A stretch of DNA of 10,630 nt, from contig DHMA01000094.1 of NCBI GenBank assembly GCA_002405555.1, forward strand, positions 2,373 through 13,002. The letters run 5' to 3'. The stretch comes from Opitutia bacterium UBA4654. GTDB lineage: Bacteria > Verrucomicrobiota > Verrucomicrobiia > Opitutales > Intestinicryptomonadaceae. The position numbers and the translations under genes are program-made. The notes beneath the pieces were generated by a model. It was not told the origin of the DNA, did not search any database, and saw nothing but the letters and a program-made list of their open reading frames with translations. Below are positions 1 to 6,693 of the stretch, piece by piece. Each line of letters opens with the position of its first letter. Positions within the stretch are counted from its first letter, which is position 1.

Positions 1-386
1 AGGGCGCGGCAAAATCGCCCGACGGCTCGAAAAAGGTTTCGATGTACCTCGACGGCGAATGGTACGGTTTGACTTTCGAAAACACCGACGGACTCGACGC
101 TGTTTCGTCGCTCGACGTCGCGCTCTTGCAGGACAGGGTTCTCGCCCCGATTCTCGGAATCGGCGACCCCCGCACGGACGAGAGAATAGACTTTGTCGGC
201 GGAATCAAGGGCACTGCCGAGCTTGAAAAGCTTGTAGACTCCAAGAAATTCGCCGTCGCCTTCTCCATGTTCCCCACCACGACCGACCAGCTCATGGCGA
301 TTGCCGACGCGGGGCAGATTATGCCCCCCAAGAGCACATGGTTCGAGCCGAAGCTCCGTTCGGGGCTGTTTGTCCACACATTCTAA
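1..386 (+). CDS. DUF1015 family protein, C-terminal part (5' end outside window)
   Basis: The reading frame is open from the first base of the window (first full codon at 3) to the TAA at 384-386, giving about 127 C-terminal residues. The conserved C-terminal pattern of the DUF1015 family is clear: LDVALLQDRVLAPILGIGDPR, then RIDFVGGIKG, then a run of hydrophobic and Met residues, ending in PPKSTWFEPKLRSGLFVH. The family is widespread in bacteria and archaea and has no firmly established biochemical role that I can assign here. As I recall, it often sits beside serine biosynthesis genes in Bacteroidetes and relatives, but that neighbourhood would lie upstream of this window. The stop codon overlaps the next start by one base (TAATG), so the two genes are probably cotranscribed and translationally coupled. 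The family call is confident; the function is unknown. Confidence 0.85.
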   Translation, partial: GAAKSPDGSKKVSMYLDGEWYGLTFENTDGLDAVSSLDVALLQDRVLAPILGIGDPRTDERIDFVGGIKGTAELEKLVDSKKFAVAFSMFPTTTDQLMAIADAGQIMPPKSTWFEPKLRSGLFVHTF

Positions 387-1882
387 TGGAATACAAGCTG
401 CGTACGCCCAAGCTTCTGCCGCCCCCCAAAAAAGCCGTTTGGGGCGGCGGATTTCTCGAATGGGAAAAGGCGGAGTTCCAAATCGACGACGCGGGGCTTC
501 CGTGCGGCGCGTTTCTGACGCTCGAACGCGGAGACTTCGACAATCCCGAAGCGTACAGACTGCGCGTTTCGGAGGACGGAATCTCGATTGCCTCGGCGTC
601 GGACGCGGGCGCGCGCGCGGCTTTGCAGACACTGCGGCAAATCGGAATGCAGGCGGATTCGCGCGGCTTCCGCTTCGTCGAAATGGAGGATTCCCCCGAC
701 ATCGGCGCGCGCTGCTTTTGCCTCGATGTTTCGCGCGGGCGCGTTCCGACGCTTGCCGACATGCGCCTTTTTGCCGACAGGCTCTCGCTTTTTAAATACA
801 ACAGGCTCGAATTGCGGCTCGGCGGGGCGTACCCGTTCGAGGGTCGCGAGCGGGAATGGGCGGGGCGCGGACTCTTTACGCCGAAGAAGATTGCGGCTCT
901 TAAAAAATACTGCGCGGCTTTGGGCATTGAGCTTTCCTGCGGACTCGACGCTTCGGAATTTCGGTGCGGCTCGCGGGAGATTTCGGAAATTTCGGCAAAC
1001 TTCGACTGCGCCGACTTCGACGCAGGCTCTCCCGACGACGCCTCCGAATTGTGCTCCGCGTGCGCCGAACTCGGCAAACGCTCCCTTTGCGCCGCGCCCG
1101 ACGCGGGTTCGCAGGCGGATTTTTCCGCGCCCGCTGGTGCTGTTCCGATATTTTCGGCTTCGCGCGAAGGCTTCGCGGAGGCGTGCGCAAAAGCGCATTC
1201 GCAAAACCGCGCGTTTTTCGTTTCGGCAAACGCGGGAATCGGCTTTTGGAACGACATCGGCTTCCTCCCGCGGCTCGACTCCGCGAAAGCCGAAATCGAC
1301 GCGGCGTCAAACGCCGCAAAAAAATACGGCGCGGAGGGCTTTGTTCTTTGCGCAGAGCTAAGCCCCTACGCCCCGTTCGCGGCGGTCTATCCGCCGCTCG
1401 CGCGGGCGGCGGCCAAAATGTGGGGCGGTGAGTCTTCGGAAGAGGCGGAATGCGAAGCGTTGGACTCTTTCGCGTTCTACGACGCGTCGGGAGACTTCGC
1501 CCGCGCCCTGTGCGCCCTCGGCAGAATCGACGGCGACGGAATTTTGGAGTGCGCGTTTTTCGGACTCGGCGGCGACAACGCCGCGTTCGATACCGACGAC
1601 TTCGAGGGCGCGGCGGATTTCGCGATGGGCTTGGCGGCGACTTCAAAACCCGAATGCCGCGACGCCTCCATTCTTTCCGCCGAAATCGCGCTTGCGGGCG
1701 CAATGGTTCGCCGCGCCGTGGACGTTCTGCGCGGGCGCGGAAAAACCGCGGAATCTGGAACCGCGTTGAAGTTTTTGGTGTCGGATTTCGAAAACATCTG
1801 GAACGCCCGCAACGAAACGGGCGGACTGTGGGAGGCGTCGGCGAAAATCCGCGCGACAGCCCCCGAAATTTTCAAGCTATGA
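386..1882 (+). CDS. GH20-like (beta-N-acetylhexosaminidase-related) protein, probably catalytically divergent
   Basis: The product has 498 residues if started at the ATG inside TAATG; an in-frame ATG at 338 would overlap the upstream gene more and adds no recognisable sequence. Residues 1-105 resemble the small GH20b domain, with EAYRLRVSEDGISIAS followed by ARAALQTLRQI. Residues 106-190 look like the start of a GH20 barrel: DSPDIGARCFCLDVSRGRVP, then LFADRLSLFKYNRLEL. Residues 284-346 recall later barrel strands, with GFWNDIGFLP and GAEGFVLCAEL followed by YPPLARAAAKMW. The hallmark HxGxDE motif with the catalytic Asp-Glu pair is not found. The region where it should fall (about 200-280) is short and Ala/Ser/Cys-rich, with DFDAGSPDDASEL as a possible remnant. 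No signal peptide is visible, so the protein is probably cytoplasmic. It overlaps the GNAT gene downstream by ATGA. It could be an active hydrolase with altered chemistry or a glycan-binding pseudoenzyme. Confidence 0.6.
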   Translation: MEYKLRTPKLLPPPKKAVWGGGFLEWEKAEFQIDDAGLPCGAFLTLERGDFDNPEAYRLRVSEDGISIASASDAGARAALQTLRQIGMQADSRGFRFVEMEDSPDIGARCFCLDVSRGRVPTLADMRLFADRLSLFKYNRLELRLGGAYPFEGREREWAGRGLFTPKKIAALKKYCAALGIELSCGLDASEFRCGSREISEISANFDCADFDAGSPDDASELCSACAELGKRSLCAAPDAGSQADFSAPAGAVPIFSASREGFAEACAKAHSQNRAFFVSANAGIGFWNDIGFLPRLDSAKAEIDAASNAAKKYGAEGFVLCAELSPYAPFAAVYPPLARAAAKMWGGESSEEAECEALDSFAFYDASGDFARALCALGRIDGDGILECAFFGLGGDNAAFDTDDFEGAADFAMGLAATSKPECRDASILSAEIALAGAMVRRAVDVLRGRGKTAESGTALKFLVSDFENIWNARNETGGLWEASAKIRATAPEIFKL

Positions 1883-2373
1883 CGGAAATCAAACAAATAT
1901 CGAAAGACAGCATTCCGCTTATCAGAAAACTCGCGCTCGAAGCGTTCCCCGCAACCTACGCGAAAATTCTGACTCCCGAACAAACCGAATACATGCTCGA
2001 TATGATGTATTCGGAAAAAAGCCTCGAAAAACAGTTCGACGACGGGCACGAATATTTTGCGGGCTACGCCGACGGCGAGCCTTTCGGCTACGTTTCGGTC
2101 AGACCCGAATCGGCGGGCGTCTTCCACCTCGAAAAAATCTACATTTTGGAGAAGTTCCACGGCAGGGGCTTCGGCAAACTGCTTTTCGAAAGGGCGAAAT
2201 CCCGCGTGAAGGAGCTGCACCCCGCGCCGTGCCGCATGCTGCTCAACGTCAACCGCCACAACCGCGCCCTCGGCTTCTACAAGCACATGGGCATGTTCGA
2301 GGTCTCGCGGGGCGACTTCCCCATCGGCAACGGCTATTTCATGAACGACTACATCATGGGGCTTGATTTATAA
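1879..2373 (+). CDS. GNAT family N-acetyltransferase
   Basis: The product has 164 residues and starts at the ATG of an ATGA overlap with the preceding gene, which implies translational coupling. The GNAT fold is readable: beta-strand 4 and motif A are HLEKIYILEKFHGRGFGKLL at residues 83-102, where H94-G-R-G-F-G99 is the acetyl-CoA pyrophosphate loop, with His where Gln or Arg is usual. Motif B follows as LNVNRHNRALGFYKHMGM at 122-139, with Tyr134 in the position of the usual general acid. The C-terminal FPIGNGYFMNDYIMGLDL is typical of a GNAT subgroup common in gut anaerobes and distantly like PaiA-type polyamine acetyltransferases. The substrate cannot be read from the sequence; a small amine or amino sugar is possible. 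Its place behind a GH20-like gene suggests a shared pathway, but this is inference. Confidence 0.88.
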   Translation: MTEIKQISKDSIPLIRKLALEAFPATYAKILTPEQTEYMLDMMYSEKSLEKQFDDGHEYFAGYADGEPFGYVSVRPESAGVFHLEKIYILEKFHGRGFGKLLFERAKSRVKELHPAPCRMLLNVNRHNRALGFYKHMGMFEVSRGDFPIGNGYFMNDYIMGLDL

Positions 2374-2381
2374 GCCCCTTT
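2358..2381 (+). terminator. Hairpin over the stop codon of the GNAT gene, weak terminator
   Basis: GGGGCTT (2358-2364) pairs with AAGCCCC (2372-2378) around a 7-base loop, and only three T follow. The stem includes the last coding bases and part of the TAA stop (2371-2373). The T tract is short, so termination may be partial or the structure may mainly protect the 3' end of the operon transcript. Confidence 0.45.
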
Positions 2382-2396
2382 GCCGCATAAAAACTC

Positions 2397-2427
2397 TTTA
2401 CATTTGCGCGTACGGGTTCAGTATAGG
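2397..2427 (+). promoter_or_regulatory. Candidate sigma-70-type promoter of thrS
   Basis: TTTACA (2397-2402) resembles a -35 box and TATAGG (2422-2427) a -10 box, with a 19-base spacer that is longer than the preferred 17. It lies between the end of the upstream operon and thrS, where a promoter is expected. The match is weak, and no other candidate in this 127-base gap is better. Confidence 0.25.
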
Positions 2428-2444
2428 CTTTTACGGATCAATAC

Positions 2445-2487
2445 CCGCGCGCGCTTTTGCGCGGATTTTCTCCGCAAGGATTTTTTT
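2445..2487 (+). promoter_or_regulatory. thrS leader: two overlapping alternative hairpins followed by T7, possible attenuator
   Basis: CCGCGC (2445-2450) can pair with GCGCGG (2459-2464). The overlapping GCGGA (2461-2465) can instead pair with TCCGC (2471-2475), and five bases later comes a run of seven T (2481-2487). Because bases 2461-2464 are used by both stems, only one can form at a time, which is the layout of an antiterminator and terminator pair. The second stem is only five base pairs and the T run is displaced by AAGGA, so a real attenuator is uncertain. Leader control of thrS is known in other bacteria through different mechanisms (ThrRS autorepression in E. coli, T-box in Firmicutes); no T-box consensus is seen here. 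Confidence 0.25.
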
Positions 2488-2489
2488 AC

Positions 2490-2494
2490 AAGGA
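2490..2494 (+). promoter_or_regulatory. Shine-Dalgarno site that sets the thrS start
   Basis: AAGGA lies six bases before the ATG at 2501. This fixes the start of thrS and argues against the in-frame TTG at 2363, whose extra 46 residues resemble no TGS domain. A second AAGGA at 2476-2480 lies too far upstream to serve this ATG. Confidence 0.75.
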
Positions 2495-2500
2495 AATAAA

Positions 2501-4327
2501 ATGAACGAAGAACTTCTGAAAATCAGACACAGCGCTTCACACGTTTTGGCGACGGCCGTTCTGCGCCTTTTCCCGAACGCAAAACTCGACATCGGCCCCG
2601 CGACGGAAACGGGCTTCTACTACGATTTCGACCTCGACCACAAATTCACGGCTGAGGACCTTGCGAACATCGAAGCCGAAATGAAAAAGGTGATTGCCGA
2701 AAACCAGAAATTCGAGAAGTTCGAACTTACCCGCGACGAAGCCGTCGCAAAGATTAGGGAAATCGGACAGGAGGAATTCAAACTCGGCAGACTCGCCGAC
2801 ATTCCCGACGGCGAAAAAATCACTTTCTACAAAAACGGCGAATTCTGCGACCTCTGCGCCGGTCCGCATGTTGACTACACCAAGCGCATCAAGGCGTTCA
2901 AACTGCTCTCCGTGGCGGGCGCGTACCACCGCGGCGACGAAAACAACAAACAGCTCCAGCGCATCTACGGCACGGCTTTCGCGTCGAAAGAGGAGCTTGA
3001 AAACTACCTCAAACAAATGGAGGAGGCAAAGCTCCGCGACCACCGCAAACTCGGCAAGGAAATGGGGCTGTTCACAATCGTGGACAGAGTGGGGCAGGGG
3101 CTTATCCTCTGGAAGCCGAAGGGCGCGATTGTCCGCCAGAGCCTGCAAAACTTCATTCTCGAACTCCTCAACGAGCAGGGCTACCAGCAGGTTTTCACGC
3201 CGCATATCGGCAAGCTCGGACTCTTCCGCACAAGCGGACACTTTCCGTACTACAAGGAGTCGCAGTTCGTGCCGATTGTCGAGCGCGAAGACCTCGAAAG
3301 AATGGCGAAGGAAAACCTCTCCGTCGCAGAGTTCGAGCCGAAAATCGAATCGGGCGACGTCGAGGGCTTCCTCCTCAAACCGATGAACTGCCCGTTCCAC
3401 GTCGAAATCTACAAGAGCGACCCGCATTCGTACCGCGACCTCCCCGTGAGACTCGCCGAATTCGGCAACGTCTACCGCTGGGAACAGTCGGGCGAGCTTA
3501 ACGGCATGACCCGCGTGCGCGGCTTCACTCAGGACGACGCCCACATCTTCTGCACTCCCGACCAGCTTGACGACGAAATTCAGGGCTGCCTCGACTTGGT
3601 AAAGGAAGTGTTCGCGAAAATCGGCATGAAGGAATACCGCGTCAGAATTTCGCTCCGCGACCCCGCCAGCGACAAGTACGTCGGCGCGGAGGAAAACTGG
3701 GTAAAGAGCGAGGCGGCAATCCGCAAGGCGGCGAAAACTCTGGGCGTTCCCTACACCGAGGAAATCGGCGAGGCGGCGTTCTACGGGCCGAAAATCGACT
3801 TCGTCGTCAAGGACTGCATCGGCCGCGAATGGCAGCTCGGCACCGTTCAGGTTGACTACAACCTGCCCGAACGCTTCGACCTTTCCTACATCGGTCAGGA
3901 CAACAAACCCCACCGCCCGATTATGATTCACCGCGCCCCGTTCGGCTCGCTCGAACGCTTCACGGGCGTGCTCATAGAGCACTTCGCGGGCAACTTCCCG
4001 ACGTGGCTCGCGCCCGAACAGGTGCGCATAATCACGCTCAACGACGAAGTCGTGCCGTTTGCCGACGAAGTCTTCAAGAAGCTCAAAAAGGCGGGAGTCC
4101 GCGTGTCGATGGACGCCTCCGCCGAAAAGCTGGGAGCGAAAATCCGCAAGGCGGAGACGGAAAAAGTTCCGCACATGTTCGTCATCGGACGCAAGGAGGC
4201 GGAGGCGGGGCAGGTGTCTGTCCGCTCGCGAATCCGCAAGGCGTTCGAGGGCGTCAAGGGCGCGGACGAAGCCGTTGCGCAGATTGCCGAAGACGCAAAG
4301 GCGCGTACGCTTCCCGACAACTTCTAA
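2501..4327 (+). CDS. thrS: Threonyl-tRNA synthetase lacking the N-terminal TGS domain
   Basis: A class II aminoacyl-tRNA synthetase that charges tRNA-Thr in the cytoplasm. It has 608 residues, against 642 in E. coli. The N-terminal TGS domain (about 60 residues) is missing: the protein begins almost directly at the editing domain, whose HSASH (His10, His14) and CAGPH (Cys119, His123) residues are intact, so mischarged Ser-tRNA-Thr should still be cleared. The catalytic core keeps the zinc ligands Cys297 (in MNCPFH), His348 (DDAHIF) and His477 (MIHRAPFGS). It also keeps motif 2 Arg326 and motif 3 Arg486 in GSLERF. Between GHFPYYKESQF and the CPFH zinc site there is an insertion of about 20 residues relative to E. 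coli (about 255-287). The anticodon-binding domain occupies about 500-608. The gene stands alone, without infC, rpmI or rplT behind it, and ends at a strong terminator. Confidence 0.97.
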   Translation: MNEELLKIRHSASHVLATAVLRLFPNAKLDIGPATETGFYYDFDLDHKFTAEDLANIEAEMKKVIAENQKFEKFELTRDEAVAKIREIGQEEFKLGRLADIPDGEKITFYKNGEFCDLCAGPHVDYTKRIKAFKLLSVAGAYHRGDENNKQLQRIYGTAFASKEELENYLKQMEEAKLRDHRKLGKEMGLFTIVDRVGQGLILWKPKGAIVRQSLQNFILELLNEQGYQQVFTPHIGKLGLFRTSGHFPYYKESQFVPIVEREDLERMAKENLSVAEFEPKIESGDVEGFLLKPMNCPFHVEIYKSDPHSYRDLPVRLAEFGNVYRWEQSGELNGMTRVRGFTQDDAHIFCTPDQLDDEIQGCLDLVKEVFAKIGMKEYRVRISLRDPASDKYVGAEENWVKSEAAIRKAAKTLGVPYTEEIGEAAFYGPKIDFVVKDCIGREWQLGTVQVDYNLPERFDLSYIGQDNKPHRPIMIHRAPFGSLERFTGVLIEHFAGNFPTWLAPEQVRIITLNDEVVPFADEVFKKLKKAGVRVSMDASAEKLGAKIRKAETEKVPHMFVIGRKEAEAGQVSVRSRIRKAFEGVKGADEAVAQIAEDAKARTLPDNF

Positions 4328-4347
4328 GCGCGGGAACGCAAATTTCG

Positions 4348-4382
4348 AAACGCCGTAGCGGCGCTCCGCTTCGGCGTTTTTT
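4348..4382 (+). terminator. Rho-independent terminator of thrS
   Basis: AAACGCCG (4348-4355) pairs with CGGCGTTT (4372-4379). After a T-T mismatch, AGCGG (4357-4361) pairs with CCGCT (4366-4370) around a four-base loop. The stem runs into six T (4377-4382). It begins 20 bases after the thrS stop codon. Confidence 0.88.
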
Positions 4383-4390
4383 GTTGACTC

Positions 4391-4406
4391 GCCCGCGGGC
4401 GCGGGC
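4391..4406. other. Short GC-rich inverted repeat before the phosphoesterase gene
   Basis: GCCCGC (4391-4396) pairs with GCGGGC (4401-4406) around GGGC. It lies between the thrS terminator and the start at 4433. No T run follows directly, so it is not a standard terminator; it could be an operator or a 5' leader hairpin. In such GC-rich DNA, chance is also plausible. Confidence 0.2.
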
Positions 4407-4432
4407 TATTCGTTTTTCCGATTTATACGCAT

Positions 4433-6580
4433 ATGGGAAAATACTTATTCTTCTGCATTGCGGCGTTTTGCGCCGCGTCTTTGGCGTGCGGCGACGTCGC
4501 ATACAAATTCGGAACGGGCGCAAGAAAATGGAGCTATTCGGGCAAAGGCTCGTCCGAAATGCTCGAAAACTCCATGAAGTTTTCGGCGGATTCCCCCAAG
4601 CCCTTCATGCACTCGCGCATATTCGTAAACCCCGGCGAATCGTACGAAATCTCCGCGACGGGTTCTGGCGCGTGCAACCTCGGCCTTACGCCCGACAAAT
4701 CTCCCGCCGACGCCGCGCTGAAATTTGCGCCGTCGTATAGCGACATCTTCAAAAACGGCGAGTTCAAAACCGTCGTAAAGATTCCGCGCGAGTGCCCCGA
4801 ACGCATACGCGTTGACCTGCACGCGGCGGACAAGTCTTTCGAAATCCGCACGTTTTCCGTTCGGCAGATTGTGCCCGCGGGCGGCTTTGTTCGCGACAGA
4901 AACAAACAGAAAGCCGAACGCCCGACTCCCGCGGTAGCCCGCGGCGTGGCGGCGTTTTCCGACGTTTCGAAAGCGGCGCGGGTTCACGCAAACATTGTCG
5001 AAATTCCGTTTTCGGACGCAAAATCGGCGAAAGCCGCCGCGAAAAAGGCGGGCGACGCAGCAAAATCGGGCGTCCGCGCGCTGATGTCGTACTCGCCGAA
5101 AGACGGAAAATTCGACGCCTCCGTCTTGAAGGCTGCTCTGTCTTCAAATCCGCCCGTCTACGCGTGGTCTATTGCCGACGCCGACTTGCCGCGCGGCGAC
5201 TTCGCCCGCAGGCTCGCCGAATTCCGCAAACTCGCGCCCGACGCGTGGGTTGTGTACAAATGCTCGGCGAAGTCTCTCGACACGCTCGAACCGTTCGCGG
5301 AGTACCGCGTTGTCTATTCGCCGAAAATTTCGGAGGCGGCGGACATCGAGCGCGCGCGCATTTTCAAAAACGCGGTGCCCGCGCCCATGCTCGCCCGCGC
5401 GGGAACGAAGTTCGTCCGCGCCGTCGAAAACCTCAACGTGTCGTGGCTTGCGGACTCGCTCCCGACGGGGAAGTCGGGCGACTTCACCCGCAGGCTGCTT
5501 GTCAAAAACGCGTCGAAAGCCGCGCAGCTTGAAAATCTGAAAAAGGCGTACCTCGCATCTCCGCACGACGGCTGCCTAAACTTCGCGTTCGCGTCCGACA
5601 CGCACTTCCTTTCCAACAAAAACAATCCCCGCGCGGCCGGCGCGACGGGCGCGGAGCACATGCGCGACATGGCGCAGACCGCAAAGGAGCTTAAACTCGA
5701 CTTCGTCTGCAACGGCGGCGACCTCGTTCAGGGCATAAAGCCGAAGGAACGAAGCATTGCCGACATGCGCGAAATAGTCGCGGCAATGGAGACGTCGGGG
5801 CTGCCCGTTGTCGTTTCAATCGGCAACCACGACGACGGCGTGTTCTACTTCCTCCGCACGAAAACCCCCGACGACTCGCAAATCGTAACAGGCGCGGAAT
5901 GGCACGACGCGTGCGTTGCCACTGCCCTCAAAAGCGGCGCGGTCGGCGACGAAAATTTCCCCAAGGCAAACTATTTCTACATCGACTTCCCGAAGTCGAA
6001 AATCCGCCTGATAAACATTGCCACGAGCGAAAACCCCATGGAGGTCGGCGCGGACGGAAAAATAAAGATAGACTCATGCGGGCTTTACGACATCACCCAG
6101 CGGCAGCTCGACTGGCTTGCCCGCAAGGCTCTCGACTTCTCCGCAAAGGCGGACGCGCCCGAATGGGGCGTGGTGTTTGTAATGCACACGCGCATTTCGT
6201 CGCCGAACACAAAGCTTTTCGACGGCGTGGTAAAGGCGTTCCGCGAGGGCGGAAAATATAGCGGCGAAACGCGCGTCGGCAACTTCCCGTCGAAAATTTC
6301 GTGCGACTTTTCGGGGCGCGGAAAAATGGACGTGCTCGCGTTCTTCGAGGGGCACGAACACGCCGACGAAATCTTGAAGTCGCCCCACAACTGCCCGCGC
6401 GTGCGCGTTCTCAACGACAAAAACCGCCCCGAATTTCCCGACTCTCCCCAGCGCAATTTCGGCGAGGCGGACGACGCATCGTGGTCGGTCGTGTCGGTGG
6501 ACAGAATGCGCAACGAGTTCCGCGTTCTCCGCTTCGGCGCGGGCATGGATTTTTCGGGAAAACTGCTTGAAAATAAGTAG
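4433..6580 (+). CDS. Secreted multidomain calcineurin-like metallophosphoesterase
   Basis: The product has 715 residues. Residues 1-20 form a signal peptide with a hydrophobic core ending in ASLACG; Cys19 is a poor lipobox because Ser, not Leu, is at -3. Residues 21-145 look beta-rich, like a carbohydrate-binding or jelly-roll module. Residues 165-345 alternate short strands and helices (ANIVEIPF, GVRALMSY, PPVYAWSIAD, AWVVYKC, YRVVYSP), suggesting a diverged TIM-barrel-like domain. From about 380 the metallophosphoesterase domain carries the full metal-binding set: Asp389 and His391 (SDTHF), Asp430 (GGDLV), Asn465 and His466 (GNHDD), His585 (VMHT) and His641 and His643 (GHEH). It should therefore be an active two-metal phosphatase, phosphodiesterase or nucleotidase in the periplasm or outside the cell. 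The substrate is unknown. No clear Shine-Dalgarno site precedes the ATG. It is a single-gene unit, convergent with the aax operon. Confidence 0.85.
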   Translation: MGKYLFFCIAAFCAASLACGDVAYKFGTGARKWSYSGKGSSEMLENSMKFSADSPKPFMHSRIFVNPGESYEISATGSGACNLGLTPDKSPADAALKFAPSYSDIFKNGEFKTVVKIPRECPERIRVDLHAADKSFEIRTFSVRQIVPAGGFVRDRNKQKAERPTPAVARGVAAFSDVSKAARVHANIVEIPFSDAKSAKAAAKKAGDAAKSGVRALMSYSPKDGKFDASVLKAALSSNPPVYAWSIADADLPRGDFARRLAEFRKLAPDAWVVYKCSAKSLDTLEPFAEYRVVYSPKISEAADIERARIFKNAVPAPMLARAGTKFVRAVENLNVSWLADSLPTGKSGDFTRRLLVKNASKAAQLENLKKAYLASPHDGCLNFAFASDTHFLSNKNNPRAAGATGAEHMRDMAQTAKELKLDFVCNGGDLVQGIKPKERSIADMREIVAAMETSGLPVVVSIGNHDDGVFYFLRTKTPDDSQIVTGAEWHDACVATALKSGAVGDENFPKANYFYIDFPKSKIRLINIATSENPMEVGADGKIKIDSCGLYDITQRQLDWLARKALDFSAKADAPEWGVVFVMHTRISSPNTKLFDGVVKAFREGGKYSGETRVGNFPSKISCDFSGRGKMDVLAFFEGHEHADEILKSPHNCPRVRVLNDKNRPEFPDSPQRNFGEADDASWSVVSVDRMRNEFRVLRFGAGMDFSGKLLENK

Positions 6581-6596
6581 AATTGTTTGAAAATAA
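6567..6596 (+). repeat. Direct repeat TTGAAAATAA at the end of the phosphoesterase gene
   Basis: The ten-base word TTGAAAATAA occurs at 6567-6576 and again at 6587-6596. The 20-base units around them agree at most positions, so a small tandem duplication across the stop codon (6578-6580) is likely. One copy encodes the last residues of the protein and the other lies in the 3' flank. Confidence 0.5.
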
Positions 6597-6641
6597 TTTG
6601 CGTTTCCCGCGTCGGAAGGGCGTCGCGGAAATGCGGAAAGC

Positions 6642-6675
6642 AAAAAAACGCGGAAGCCCGTTCGGACTTCCGCGT
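6642..6675 (-). terminator. Rho-independent terminator of the aaxBC operon
   Basis: Read on the minus strand, a nine-base-pair stem (6648-6656 with 6667-6675, core CGCGGAAG/CTTCCGCG) with a ten-base loop runs into seven T (complement of A at 6642-6648). It lies just past the antiporter stop codon. On the plus strand the stem is followed only by a TTTT a few bases later, so any action on the convergent phosphoesterase transcript would be weak. Confidence 0.85.
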
Positions 6676-6693
6676 CGCGTTTTCGCGGGCGCG

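Noticed and set aside
319..1257. Overlapping minus-strand frames opposite the GH20-like gene
   Set aside because: They are composition artefacts, rich in Ser, Ala and Arg; the plus-strand frame has GH20-like sequence and start/stop overlaps with both neighbours.
2363..2500. N-terminal extension of ThrRS from a TTG at 2363 that might encode a TGS domain
   Set aside because: The 46 extra residues have no TGS resemblance, overlap the previous gene's stop and the leader hairpins, and a good ribosome site precedes the ATG at 2501.
2537..4174. Long minus-strand open frame (545 codons) opposite thrS
   Set aside because: It is a shadow of thrS caused by GC-rich codon bias; its translation has low-complexity Val/Glu/Phe/Arg composition and no recognisable domain.
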